Position numbers and translations under genes: made by a program. DNA of 21,344 nt from assembly GCA_050115795.1 (NCBI GenBank), contig JASFPT010000035.1:1-21344 (forward strand). The letters run 5' to 3'. Positions 13,672 to 21,344 of the stretch are shown here, in pieces (the stretch's first letter is position 1; the number at the start of each line of letters is the position of its first letter). The DNA comes from JAIPEL01 sp050115795. GTDB taxonomy: Bacteria; Desulfobacterota; Desulfobacteria; Desulfobacterales; CAFBRK01. The notes below the pieces were generated by a model. It made no database searches and had not been told where the DNA came from. It worked only from the letters and a program-made list of their open reading frames with translations.

Positions 13672-15600
13672 CTACCACACATTTTCCGTTGGGAAGTTCA
13701 TCGCCGCGATGTAACGGTCGTAGAAGTCCGGGTGGATCGAAAGCTCCAGATGCTCCAGGTGGTCCACGATTTCAGCGGACCGGTCCCAGTGCCGTTTGGA
13801 TAACAGCGCGACCTTGGCCCCTTCCGATGCGGCGTTTCCCAGAGAGACGATCTTTTCGATCCCGTTGGAAGGAATCAAGCCGATGCGAACGGCGCTGAGC
13901 GGATTGACATAGTTTCCCAACGCACCGGCCAGGTAAATCACGTCGATGCCGCCGGGCGTCACGCCGAGTTCGGCCATCAAAATCTCGATGCCCGCAGCGA
14001 TGGCCGCCTTTGCCAGCTGAAGCTCACGGATGTCCTTCTGCGTCAGCAGGATCTGCTCTCCGTCGAAGCTTTCCTCGGCCGGAACCGCGATAAAATCATA
14101 GGCCTTTTTGCGTTTTCGCCACAGGACCCGGGAGCGAAGAATTTCTCCGTCGGGTTGGATTTCATCCGGACTGACGAGCCCCTCGGCGGAGATGACGCCG
14201 TGGTGGAGCAACACCGCCGCCAGATCCACCAGGCCGCTTCCGCAGATCCCTTTGGCCTTGATGTTTCCGATCACCCGGTATTGCATCTGCCCGTCTTCGA
14301 CCCGGACCGCTTCGATGGCCCCGGCCCGCGCGATCATGCCCCGGGAGATCCGCGCCCCTTCCAGCGCCGGGCCGGCAGCCGCCGAGCAGGTCAGCATCCG
14401 GCGGCGGTTTCCGAGAAAGATTTCCCCGTTGGTGCCGAAGTCGATCCCGAGCACCATCCGGTCCTCTTCGGCCGCCCCTGAAGAGAGGATAAAACTGATC
14501 AGATCCCCGCCGATGTATCCGGACTTGGACGGCATCACGTAGAGCATCGCATCCGGGTGCATTTCCAGCCCGAGGTCTTCGGTGCGAAAATTGATTTTTT
14601 CGGTGACCACCGGTGAGAAAGGGGCCTCGGCGATGCCGCTCGGATCGAGGCCCAGCAAAAAGTGCTGCATGGTGGTGTTCCCGGCGGCAAGGGCGATAAA
14701 AATACTCTCCGGGGCCAGGTCGTTTGCTTCCAGCAGCCGCCGCGTGATCAGATTCAGATCCCGGATGAGCATCTCTCTCATCCGTTTGAGCCCGTTTTTC
14801 TTCTCCTGGACGAACTGGATGCGACTGATCACGTTGGTTCCGAAACGGGATTGGGAATTGAGCCGGGAGATGACGCTGACCTCCTGGCCTTCGGACAGGT
14901 CGATCAACTTCCCGACAAGGGTGGTGGTGCCGATGTCATAAACGACCCCGTACCGGCCGTCACGGCTTCCCGCCGGCACCCAGGCCAGAAGGCAGTTTTG
15001 GTGAATCAAAGCCTCACCGGAAAAGCCGGTGTCCCGCAAGGCCCGATACAGGCCGGAGATGCATCGGTAGGTTACCTTCAAGTGGCGGTGCGCCTCCCCA
15101 AGGGCGGTTCGCAGGCGGAAAAAATCGGAGGCGGAATGGGCGAGGCTCGGCGGTTCTACATTTGCCGGGTGGCGTTCCAGAATCGGGTCAAGCTCGACGG
15201 ACGTGTTTTGTCCGTGCTTGAGAATCTGAAACAGTTCCATGTCTCCCGGGGTGGCCTCGGTATGGACCACCAGGCTTTTGTTGATCCGGGTGCGGCAGGC
15301 CAGCCGGATGCCGGCCTCGATCTCTTCAGCGGTGAGCTGTTCGGTTTCCTGTTCGTCCGGGGGGCCGATGGCGGTGATGACGCGCAGCTTGCATTTGCCG
15401 CAGGTGCCCATCCCACCGCAATCGTTGTCGATATCGACGCCGGCGGATTCGAGGGCCTCTAAAACCGTGATCCCCCGTTTGACGCGAATCCAGCGGTCGT
15501 CCGGCAGGACGTTCAACCAGGTGGTCTTTCCGGTGCGGCTGCCGGGTGGCGTCCGGGAGCCCTTCTTCTTCTTTTTTTTGGCGCGCGGGAGTTTTTTCAT
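13672..15600 (-). CDS. Reductive activator of corrinoid proteins (RACo/RamA-like, 2Fe-2S plus ASKHA ATPase)
   Basis: 642 residues. After a Lys-rich start (KKKKKK at 8-13), a plant-type [2Fe-2S] domain has C61-X5-C67-X2-C70-X31-C102. A linker leads to the ASKHA ATPase fold with phosphate motifs DIGTTT (222-227) and DFGTNGE (387-393), and conserved GNTTMQH (307-313) and CSAAAGPALEGARI (405-418). Such proteins use ATP to reduce inactive Co(II) corrinoid to Co(I). Here the client is presumably the corrinoid protein encoded upstream. The RACo-type [2Fe-2S] arrangement, rather than the [4Fe-4S] arrangement of methanogen RamA, is clear. An alternative GTG start at 15642 overlaps the DUF1638 stop as GTGA but has no ribosome binding site; the ATG at 15600 has a weak GAGG. 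This is the last gene of the operon. Confidence 0.92.
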   Translation of the reverse strand: MKKLPRAKKKKKKGSRTPPGSRTGKTTWLNVLPDDRWIRVKRGITVLEALESAGVDIDNDCGGMGTCGKCKLRVITAIGPPDEQETEQLTAEEIEAGIRLACRTRINKSLVVHTEATPGDMELFQILKHGQNTSVELDPILERHPANVEPPSLAHSASDFFRLRTALGEAHRHLKVTYRCISGLYRALRDTGFSGEALIHQNCLLAWVPAGSRDGRYGVVYDIGTTTLVGKLIDLSEGQEVSVISRLNSQSRFGTNVISRIQFVQEKKNGLKRMREMLIRDLNLITRRLLEANDLAPESIFIALAAGNTTMQHFLLGLDPSGIAEAPFSPVVTEKINFRTEDLGLEMHPDAMLYVMPSKSGYIGGDLISFILSSGAAEEDRMVLGIDFGTNGEIFLGNRRRMLTCSAAAGPALEGARISRGMIARAGAIEAVRVEDGQMQYRVIGNIKAKGICGSGLVDLAAVLLHHGVISAEGLVSPDEIQPDGEILRSRVLWRKRKKAYDFIAVPAEESFDGEQILLTQKDIRELQLAKAAIAAGIEILMAELGVTPGGIDVIYLAGALGNYVNPLSAVRIGLIPSNGIEKIVSLGNAASEGAKVALLSKRHWDRSAEIVDHLEHLELSIHPDFYDRYIAAMNFPTENVW

Positions 15601-15638
15601 GCGACCTCGCGAGATGTCAAGGTCCTCCGGCGGAAAGG

Positions 15639-16253
15639 TCACCTCAAGGTCTGCCCGGGCGGCAGGGCGGATTTGCAGCCCTTGATCGTCTCCGCCAGAG
15701 CCGATTCCAGATCCCGATAGTCCGCATCCTCAATTCGTAGCGGAAGTCCGACCCGTTTGGCAAGTGCTTCTGCCGGGGCCGCCAGATCCGGGTCCCTCGG
15801 CTGGCGGATGTAGATCATTTGCCGATAGTGTTCGAAGTACCATCCCCGCAGTTCAGGATCGTGAAGTTCCAACGGCTCCCAGCAGTATTCGTCGAAGTGA
15901 ACGATCAGCTGTCTCTCCAGAAAATAGGTGCCCGTCTCTTCTTCGGTCAACCGCCGGTAGCGGTCGAATCCGAGAAAAATTTCGAAGCAGTGCGCGCAGG
16001 GGACCCGGGGCACGTCCTGCTGCGCCAAATGGTGGTCAATGTCCGGAAAGCACCGGCCGTAAAGGCAACAGGCAGCACCCCCGCGGTGTCGTGCGGCGCT
16101 GATTTCATCGGAAAGCCGCTGTTTCAGCTCGTCGGGGCGCAGATGCAGGCGGGCGGGCAAATAGCGAATCCGCCAATTCGCAAAGCGGCGTTCGATCTGC
16201 AGATAGTCGAGCGCATCTTCGAACACCCGGCATGCGATCATCGAATTTCGCAT
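15639..16253 (-). CDS. DUF1638 family protein
   Basis: 204 residues. The opening MIACRVFEDALDYL (after MRNS) and the Cys-containing blocks ACCLYGRCF and VPCAHCFEIFLGF, plus FDEYCWEPLEL, fit DUF1638. Members recur in methylamine/corrinoid methyltransferase clusters of anaerobes, next to RamA-like activators and MttB homologues, as here. The function is unknown. The conserved cysteines suggest metal or corrinoid handling, which I mark as inference. It lies 25 bp after the upstream MttB-like gene; no strong ribosome binding site is seen, and MIACRVF (4 codons in) is a second possible start. Confidence 0.85.
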   Translation of the reverse strand: MRNSMIACRVFEDALDYLQIERRFANWRIRYLPARLHLRPDELKQRLSDEISAARHRGGAACCLYGRCFPDIDHHLAQQDVPRVPCAHCFEIFLGFDRYRRLTEEETGTYFLERQLIVHFDEYCWEPLELHDPELRGWYFEHYRQMIYIRQPRDPDLAAPAEALAKRVGLPLRIEDADYRDLESALAETIKGCKSALPPGQTLR

Positions 16254-16278
16254 CGTCGGATCTTTTCCACCGGGCCGC

Positions 16279-17694
16279 TCAGGTCGCCTGGATTCCCGGA
16301 AAGCGCCGGGTCATTTCTTCTACGAGCACCGGATCGAGGCGGTGCGAATGGGTGTCGATGACCTCTTCCACCACGGACTGGGCTCGGGTCAAAGGCGTCG
16401 GCTCACCGCGCCCGGTCCAGCGGTCATACTGTTCGCGAACCGCCAGCTTCGGGTAGAAAAACTCGCTGAACATATGGGCGATGGTGTGCTCGTCGGTGAT
16501 GTAGTTGCCCCCGGGGCCGACCCGGCCGATGCATTCGGCTGCGAGGGTGTCTTCCGTGACGCTGATCCCTCGCTGAATCCGGGCGATCATTCCCAAAATT
16601 TCGTCGTCGATGACATACTGTTCGTACGCGATCGAGTTTCCCGAATCGAGCATGCCGGCGGCCAGGTGCACGAAATCGGCGCCGGCCATGGCCAGCAGAA
16701 GATTGCTGACCCCCTTTTCGAATCCGGCCTGGATGTCCGGTATCTTTGCATCGGTAAGACCGGAGGTCGCGTAAATCGGTATTCGGCAGCGGCGGGCCAG
16801 CGCCACGCAGCAGGTGTTGAGCATGGCGGTTTCCACCGATCCCACCGCCAGGTTCATCGTGCGAAGATCCATGGTCATCGGGACGCTGCCGTACATCGCC
16901 GGCGCCCCCGGCGCCAGAAACTGGATCAGCGCCGCCCCGGCCAGTGCTTCAGCGTGCAGTTGGGCCAGCGTTCCGGCCAGCGTCGCCGGAGCGGTGGCTC
17001 CGGATATCGGGGCCGGCGCGCAGGTGACCGGAATCCCCCTCGTGGCGAGAAATTCCAGGATCTTCAATGATTCGGCATCGATGGTCAGCGGGCTGATCGG
17101 ATTGGTAATGGCCGAAACAAAGGGCCGCCGGCGAAGGTCTTCTTCACTGCCGGCGATGGCGGCGGCCAGCTCGGCCATCTGCCGCGCGCCCTGGAGGTTG
17201 TCGACGCCGCCCATGACGTGTTTGTCCGTGTGCAGGAAGGACTGGAAAAAATCGTTCAGGTGGTAGTGCTCGGAGCCCAGGTCGTAGGCCTGGCAGGCGA
17301 TGATGTAGAACCGGATGTTTTCCAGCCGGTCGACCAGCGCGGCGCTGTGGGCAACATCGCGCAGGAGGGTGGGGCGAAACCCCCCGGTTTTCATGTCGAG
17401 GATCTGAAACACCCGTCCGCCGTTTCCGAAATAGACCGTTCCGGAGCCCAGCATCAGGTCGTCTTCCCCATCCCGGGAATACAACGTAAATCTCTCCGGT
17501 GCCGAGCGGAGGCGCTCGTCGATCCATGCCCCGGGCAGCCGCACCGTGCCGGTGGCGGTATCGACCGCGGCGCCGGCGTCTTTGAGTCGGCCCACCATCG
17601 CCTCGTCCAGGATGCGGATCCCCACCTCCGATAAAATGCGGCGTCCGGCGTCGTCGATCTGTTCGATTTGCTTTTTCGTGAGAAACGGGTGCAT
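16279..17694 (-). CDS. MttB-family methyltransferase without pyrrolysine (copy 1)
   Basis: 471 residues across the whole trimethylamine methyltransferase family length, with no in-frame amber codon. It therefore belongs to the non-Pyl branch, whose characterised member MtgB demethylates glycine betaine; other branches use proline betaine, carnitine or butyrobetaine. Recognisable blocks are EVGIRILDEAMVGRLKDAGA at the N-terminus (part shown), FVSAITNPISPLTID, and AAGMLDSGNSIAYEQYVIDDE. It should move a methyl group from a quaternary amine to the Co(I) corrinoid protein of this operon; the substrate cannot be read from sequence. It sits 38 bp after the second MttB copy and has only a weak ribosome binding site, so reinitiation after the upstream gene is likely. 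Confidence 0.9.
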   Translation of the reverse strand: MHPFLTKKQIEQIDDAGRRILSEVGIRILDEAMVGRLKDAGAAVDTATGTVRLPGAWIDERLRSAPERFTLYSRDGEDDLMLGSGTVYFGNGGRVFQILDMKTGGFRPTLLRDVAHSAALVDRLENIRFYIIACQAYDLGSEHYHLNDFFQSFLHTDKHVMGGVDNLQGARQMAELAAAIAGSEEDLRRRPFVSAITNPISPLTIDAESLKILEFLATRGIPVTCAPAPISGATAPATLAGTLAQLHAEALAGAALIQFLAPGAPAMYGSVPMTMDLRTMNLAVGSVETAMLNTCCVALARRCRIPIYATSGLTDAKIPDIQAGFEKGVSNLLLAMAGADFVHLAAGMLDSGNSIAYEQYVIDDEILGMIARIQRGISVTEDTLAAECIGRVGPGGNYITDEHTIAHMFSEFFYPKLAVREQYDRWTGRGEPTPLTRAQSVVEEVIDTHSHRLDPVLVEEMTRRFPGIQAT

Positions 17695-17732
17695 CGCCGT
17701 GGTCCGTTTTCTAACGTGCTAAAGGGTTCCGG

Positions 17733-19187
17733 TTACAGCCCGGAAAGGATCCGGTCGATCTGTTCGGCCAGGGTCGTATCCAGCTCCGGATCGGGCCGGT
17801 GCTCGGCCAGCAGATGTCGGGCCTTTTCGTTGGCGCGGCGGTAGAGGTCACGGCCTCCTTCCTCGGTCCAGGCGTCGTATCGACTGCGATCCATCAGGTC
17901 CGGGAGAAAGAGCGCCTCTTCGAAATGGTCGAAGGTGTGATCGTCGGTGAGAAAGATCCCCCGGGCCCCGGCCGCTTTCACCCGCTGCAGGGCCTCTATG
18001 GCCAGGGTCTCCGGGTTGACGGGAATGCCCTTGTGAAAATGGCGGGCCATGGCGATCAGTTCATCGGCGATGGTGACCATCTCCAGCGAAGAGGTGTTGC
18101 CGTATTCGATGTAGCCGACGTCGTGGATCAGATTGCACCGGGAGAGCATGGCCGTAACAATGGAGAACATGGCTTCGGCCCCTGCCTGGGCATCGACGGT
18201 CTTGGCGTCGGACGCCCCGGCAAACGACCATATGGGAAGCCCGTAGATTTCATCCCGCATGTCGGCCAGGGCCGCCTGGGTCAGGCTCCACTCCGGGCAG
18301 CCGTAGGAGACGACCGTCGATTTCATGTCCAGGGCGCTGACGTTCGGTCCGAAGAGAAAAGGCGCGCCCTTTCGGGTGAGCTGGTGAATGACGAGTCCCA
18401 CCAGGTTTTCGGCAATCCCCAGAGCCAGGGCGCCGGCCAGGGTGACCGGGGCCCCGCCGCCTGCATTGGACCCCGACGGCAGACAGATCGGGATTTCTTT
18501 TTCCGCGCAGAACATGAGCCGGTCCACCACGTTAGCCGGAAACCGCAGGGGGCTGATCGCCTCGGAATAGTTGAGCAGAAAAGGCTTTCGGCGCAGTGCC
18601 TCCTCTCCTCCGGCCACGATGCAGGCCAGTTCGTGGATTTTTTCCATATCCTCTTTCCGGTCGGCGATGAACACGATCGGTTTGTTGGTGTTCTTGAGCA
18701 TTTCGGCAAAGGCGTAAACGTAAATAAAGTCGATGTTGGGAACATCCTGCGGATTGCTCATGGACATGGTAAACGACAGGTTGTCCAGGGCGTCGACCAA
18801 GCGGGCGAATCGGCCGGTGTCGGCCAGCACGCAGGGCCGTCTCTCCCCGCTTTCCAGGTCGAGGGTGAAGGTCGTGTCCGATCCGGTGCCGAAGTAAAAG
18901 CGGTCGTCCGCCAGCGGCATGGCTTTTGCCCCGGTCTGGTCGTAGAGAACGATCTGGCGCGGAGCCGATTTCAGGGCCGATTCGGCAAGGTAGGGAGGGA
19001 CGCGGACCCATTGGCCGTCGAACACGCGGGCTCCGGCATCGACGAGCATGGCCCGCGCCCCGTCGTGTTCCATCTTGACACCGGTCTTGTCCAGGATTTC
19101 GAGGGCCGCCGTATGGATCGCCAGCGCCTGCCGGCGCCCGAGGACCCTCATTCGCGGTTGAACCGTTGGAATCGAAAGGCTTTGCAT
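17733..19187 (-). CDS. MttB-family methyltransferase without pyrrolysine (copy 2, MtgB-like)
   Basis: 484 residues, full length with no in-frame amber codon. Blocks include LEILDKTGVKMEHDGARAML, FYFGTGSDTTFTLDLESGERR, LLNYSEAISPLRFP and HDVGYIEYGNTSSLEMVTIADE. It is clearly divergent from the neighbouring copy, mostly sharing only family motifs by eye, so the two probably use different substrates or form a mixed system. Glycine betaine is a candidate substrate by family (inference). The start has AGGGAG 6 nt upstream. It is preceded by a 259-bp gap with a strong hairpin after the corrinoid gene. Confidence 0.9.
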   Translation of the reverse strand: MQSLSIPTVQPRMRVLGRRQALAIHTAALEILDKTGVKMEHDGARAMLVDAGARVFDGQWVRVPPYLAESALKSAPRQIVLYDQTGAKAMPLADDRFYFGTGSDTTFTLDLESGERRPCVLADTGRFARLVDALDNLSFTMSMSNPQDVPNIDFIYVYAFAEMLKNTNKPIVFIADRKEDMEKIHELACIVAGGEEALRRKPFLLNYSEAISPLRFPANVVDRLMFCAEKEIPICLPSGSNAGGGAPVTLAGALALGIAENLVGLVIHQLTRKGAPFLFGPNVSALDMKSTVVSYGCPEWSLTQAALADMRDEIYGLPIWSFAGASDAKTVDAQAGAEAMFSIVTAMLSRCNLIHDVGYIEYGNTSSLEMVTIADELIAMARHFHKGIPVNPETLAIEALQRVKAAGARGIFLTDDHTFDHFEEALFLPDLMDRSRYDAWTEEGGRDLYRRANEKARHLLAEHRPDPELDTTLAEQIDRILSGL

Positions 19188-19389
19188 GGCAAACTCCCTG
19201 AATCTGAAATGAGGGCGGCCTGATTTCGGTCAAACCGTCCCAATTTTCGCAGGCCGGATAGCGAGCCGGAATCGAGACCGCTCACGGCAAAACGAGGCAA
19301 AAAAGAAAAACGCTTCTAGGTTCGCAAGCAGAGGCGGTTTCGGGATTCGGGGTGCGGCGGCGGTCGGAGCAGGCCTTCATCGACGGGGA

Positions 19390-19418
19390 CCCCGCGGTCC
19401 CCGTTCGGGACCGCGGGG
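19390..19418. other. Perfect 12-bp hairpin between corrinoid gene and MttB copy 2
   Basis: CCCCGCGGTCCC (19390-19401) pairs with GGGACCGCGGGG (19407-19418) across a 5-nt loop. On the minus strand it lies 28 bp beyond the corrinoid stop; no T-run follows. It could stabilise the 3' end of the corrinoid transcript or attenuate read-through, allowing more corrinoid protein than methyltransferase. The rest of the 19188-19446 gap has a T-rich minus-strand stretch (about 19302-19313) but no clear promoter. Confidence 0.7.
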
Positions 19419-19446
19419 GAAAAGCCGATCAAACGCCGGTCGGCGT

Positions 19447-20082
19447 CTATTTGCCGCCGATCAGGGCCTTGGCCTCGGTGACGGCCGAGCCGGCATCCGG
19501 TGCATACCGGTCCGCGCCGATCTCCTCGGCAAACTTGGCCGTTACCGGTGCGCCGCCGATCAGCACCTTGACCTGTCCTCGCTGGCCGGAGGCCTCCAGC
19601 GCTTCAATGGTGGCCTTCATGGCCGGCATGGTCGTCGACAGCAGCGCCGACATGCCGATGATCTGCGGTTTTTCGTCGGTGACCGCCTGGAGGAACTTCT
19701 CCGGCGCAACGTCGACCCCGAGATCGACGATGGTAAAGCCGGAACCTTCCAGCATCATCGCCACAAGGTTTTTCCCAATGTCGTGGAGATCCCCCTTGAC
19801 GGTGCCCACCACGATCTTTCCCTTGCTGGAAACCTTGCCGGCCTGAAACTGCGGCTTGAGCAGGGCCACGCAGGCCTGCATGGTCTTGGCAGACCGCAGC
19901 ATCTGGGGCACGAACATGGTCCCCCGGGAGAACTTTTCGCCCACGACGTCCATGGCGGCAATCAGGCCATCGTCGAGAATTTTCTGCGGATCGACTCCGG
20001 CCTCCAGCCCCTTCTGGGTCTCTGCCACCGCCTGATCCATATTTCCTTTGATGACAGCCTCAGAGAGCGCGTTTAACTCCAT
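19447..20082 (-). CDS. Methyltransferase corrinoid protein (B12-binding)
   Basis: 211 residues. An N-terminal helical cap (about 1-85, with GLIAAMDVVGEKFSRGTMFVPQ) is followed by a Rossmann-type B12 domain. GDLHDIGKNL (97-106) carries D98-x-H100-x-x-G103, where H100 is the lower axial cobalt ligand. SALLSTTMP and VLIGGAPVT follow as expected. It accepts the methyl from the MttB proteins and passes it to THF through the adjacent methyltransferase. Similar in plan to MtgC/MttC/MtbC. AGGAGG (20091-20096), 8 nt before the ATG, overlaps the stop of the upstream gene, implying coupling. Confidence 0.95.
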   Translation of the reverse strand: MELNALSEAVIKGNMDQAVAETQKGLEAGVDPQKILDDGLIAAMDVVGEKFSRGTMFVPQMLRSAKTMQACVALLKPQFQAGKVSSKGKIVVGTVKGDLHDIGKNLVAMMLEGSGFTIVDLGVDVAPEKFLQAVTDEKPQIIGMSALLSTTMPAMKATIEALEASGQRGQVKVLIGGAPVTAKFAEEIGADRYAPDAGSAVTEAKALIGGK

Positions 20083-20094
20083 GGATTCAACCTC

Positions 20095-20898
20095 CTAAGC
20101 GTTTTTGGCAAACAGCCCTCGTTCAAAAGCCTCGATGTATCGAGAACAATACTCGTCTTTGCCCAGCAGCATATCGACTGCTGCCAGGGCAGACATGATT
20201 TCGGCGTCGGTTGGATCGAGAATGGCCGCCGACAGCCCCCTGGCAATCGCCAGCCCCAGGAAATGACGGTTGATCAGCCGTCGGGCCGGCAGGCCGTAGG
20301 AGATATTGGAAAGCCCGCAGATCGTGCCGACCCCCGGAAAGCGGTCGGTCACGCCGGCGATGGCCTCCAGCACCGCCGGTCCCATCCGGACGTCCACCGA
20401 TACCGGCTGCACCAGCGGATCCACGAAGATATCCTCCGGCGCCATACCTGCGGCCATCAGCCCTTCGATCAATTCTGCCGCCACGGCGATGCGCTCGTCG
20501 GCGGTGGTGGGCATGGATGTCTGCGCCATGCACAACGCAACGATTCGGCATTCAGCTTCGGAGACGACCGGCAGCAGACTGTCGTAGCGGTCTTTTTCCA
20601 GCGAAATGGAGTTGATCAGCGGCCGGCCCCGATGAACCTTCATGGCCCGCTTCAGAGCTTCCGGGTTGGGGCTGTCGAGGCAGAGGGGCAGATCCACTTC
20701 GGCCTGCACGATTTCCACCAGCCAGGGCAGCAGCTCCAGTTCCCTTTCCAGAAACGTCCCCGCGTTGACATCGATATAATCGGCGCCGGCATCGGCCTGG
20801 GTGCGCGCCACGGCTTGAATAGCCGCCGCGTCTTTATTCTCGACCGCTTCGGAGATCGCTTTGCGACTCGTGTTGATTTTTTCTCCGACGATGATCAT
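20095..20898 (-). CDS. Methyltetrahydrofolate:corrinoid methyltransferase (MtgA/AcsE-like, pterin-binding)
   Basis: 267 residues, about the length of AcsE. It starts MIIVGEKINTSRK, then YIDVNAG, LCLDSPNPEAL and INSIS. Compared with the well-studied AcsE numbering from memory, D75, N96 and D160 (IFVDPLVQPV) fall at pterin-binding positions and N198 (GLSNISYG) at the catalytic Asn region. It would transfer the methyl between the corrinoid protein and THF, delivering methyl-THF to the Wood-Ljungdahl branch. The ATG at 20898 has GAGG 8 nt upstream; the frame is open to 21006 but the extra residues lack family sequence. Confidence 0.95.
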   Translation of the reverse strand: MIIVGEKINTSRKAISEAVENKDAAAIQAVARTQADAGADYIDVNAGTFLERELELLPWLVEIVQAEVDLPLCLDSPNPEALKRAMKVHRGRPLINSISLEKDRYDSLLPVVSEAECRIVALCMAQTSMPTTADERIAVAAELIEGLMAAGMAPEDIFVDPLVQPVSVDVRMGPAVLEAIAGVTDRFPGVGTICGLSNISYGLPARRLINRHFLGLAIARGLSAAILDPTDAEIMSALAAVDMLLGKDEYCSRYIEAFERGLFAKNA

Positions 20899-21240
20899 GG
20901 CAGGATCCTCAGAAGGCTTTCGGAAGTTTTCGCATCGGCGAGCAGCAACAGGTGATGGAAGGATGTAGAATTCGGCGTTGAAGGTGCCTGCCCGAAGCGC
21001 CGGCAAGCCGCAGGCTTTTCCGTTGCAAGTGCGATGAACATTGCATCGGGCCCTTCCCTACACATTCCCGAAACCGTAGCAGATCGAAAGTAAAAAGCAA
21101 CCCTCGAATCCAAGCCACGGAGCGGTTGTAAAAAGTGCCCCCCCTGTGAACCATTTGAAAAAAAAATGCAAGAAAATTCGACTCGCTCAGGATACAGCGC
21201 CTGTCGAACACCGCCTTTGCCGAAACGACAGGCGGCCTCA
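20899..21240 (-). other. 342-bp intergenic region before the methyl-transfer genes, with a hairpin
   Basis: Just after the acyl-CoA synthetase stop there is a perfect 9-bp inverted repeat, CGCCTGTCG (21198-21206) with CGACAGGCG (21226-21234). About 30-40 bases further along the minus strand comes a T9 run (21158-21166); it is not directly after the stem, so termination is uncertain. A weak extended -10-like TGCTACGGT is visible around 21075-21083. I see no convincing CDS; an ATGA-overlapping 111-codon frame here is listed as rejected. Confidence 0.45.
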
Positions 21241-21344
21241 TCATCTTGTCAACAGCACGAGTGCGCGCTCGCGGTCCAATTTGCCGGCCGGCGTCACGGG
21301 GATCTTCTCCACCACCCGAAACTGACGGGGGATCGCTTGCGGTT
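21241..21344 (-). CDS. AMP-forming acyl-CoA synthetase/ligase, C-terminal end (partial)
   Basis: Only the last 33 codons are in the window: PQAIPRQFRVVEKIPVTPAGKLDRERALVLLTR (given in parts: IPRQFRVVEKIPVTPAGKLD, then RERALVLLTR). The pattern 'P...F..V.KIPVTPAGKLDR' is the C-terminal swivel domain of ANL-superfamily enzymes, with the conserved catalytic Lys in GKLDR. Substrate is unknown. It is on the same strand as the corrinoid operon, 342 bp upstream. Confidence 0.85.
   Translation of the reverse strand, partial: PQAIPRQFRVVEKIPVTPAGKLDRERALVLLTR

Noticed and set aside
16279..19187. Pyrrolysine (amber) codon in the MttB genes
   Set aside because: Both frames are full length without any in-frame TAG, and no pyl genes are visible; they are non-Pyl homologues.
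17799..19223. 474-codon open frame on the plus strand, antisense to MttB copy 2
   Set aside because: Translation has no family features and lies entirely opposite a well-supported MttB gene.
21060..21130. Sigma-54 promoter ahead of the methyl-transfer genes
   Set aside because: A TGGC and a TTGC are present on the minus strand, but the spacing between them is about 13 nt instead of about 7, so the -24/-12 geometry fails.
20909..21244. 111-codon minus-strand frame overlapping the acyl-CoA synthetase stop as ATGA
   Set aside because: The overlap is suggestive, but the sequence has no recognisable domain, runs over a hairpin and T-run, and extends to just before the next gene's ribosome binding site. 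Most likely non-coding.

Overview
The window is a GC-rich, gene-dense chromosomal segment. Gene content suggests an anaerobic, probably sulfate-reducing member of the Desulfobacterota (former Deltaproteobacteria). Pointers are non-pyrrolysine MttB-type methyltransferases with a complete corrinoid methyl-transfer set, ferredoxin-containing MinD-type ATPases paired with NifX/NifB-like proteins, a UPF0251 regulator, a ferredoxin-fused aldo/keto reductase, and a GcvT-GlyA fusion. This assignment is inference from gene families; there is no rRNA or marker gene in the window.

Layout. 1-503 (+): C-terminal end of a lytic transglycosylase. 558-639: imperfect inverted repeat of the 'CCGCAAAGACGCAAAG' type. 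675-1571 (+): lipoyl synthase lipA. 1822-3021 (+): aldo/keto reductase with two [4Fe-4S] motifs. 3181-3585 (-): OsmC-like protein. 3671-6328 (-): GcvT-GlyA fusion. 6724-9429 (-): UPF0182 membrane protein.

9841-10553 (+): UPF0251 regulator and a DUF5320 protein, ended by a clear intrinsic terminator. 10832-13501 (+): four-gene operon nifX-like / minD-like / minD-like / nifX-like in which every junction is an ATGA overlap. Both transcription units have near-consensus sigma-70 promoters (TTGACA, 17 bp, TATTTT or TAATTT). Both also carry the palindrome TATGNNCATA just downstream of the -10, so the UPF0251 protein probably controls both.

13672-21344 (-): an operon-like block. In transcription order it holds the end of an AMP-forming acyl-CoA synthetase, a methyl-tetrahydrofolate:corrinoid methyltransferase, a corrinoid protein, two MttB-family methyltransferases, a DUF1638 protein and a RACo/RamA-type reductive activator of corrinoid proteins. 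Together these form a full route from a methylated amine (glycine betaine or similar; substrate not determinable here) through the corrinoid protein to methyl-THF, with an ATP-dependent repair enzyme. Methyl-THF would feed the Wood-Ljungdahl pathway. The GcvT-GlyA fusion and LipA also belong to THF-linked one-carbon and glycine metabolism.

Most worth following up: the TATGNNCATA/UPF0251 circuit controlling the metallocluster-type operon, the GcvT-GlyA fusion, and the corrinoid operon with two divergent MttB paralogues plus DUF1638.
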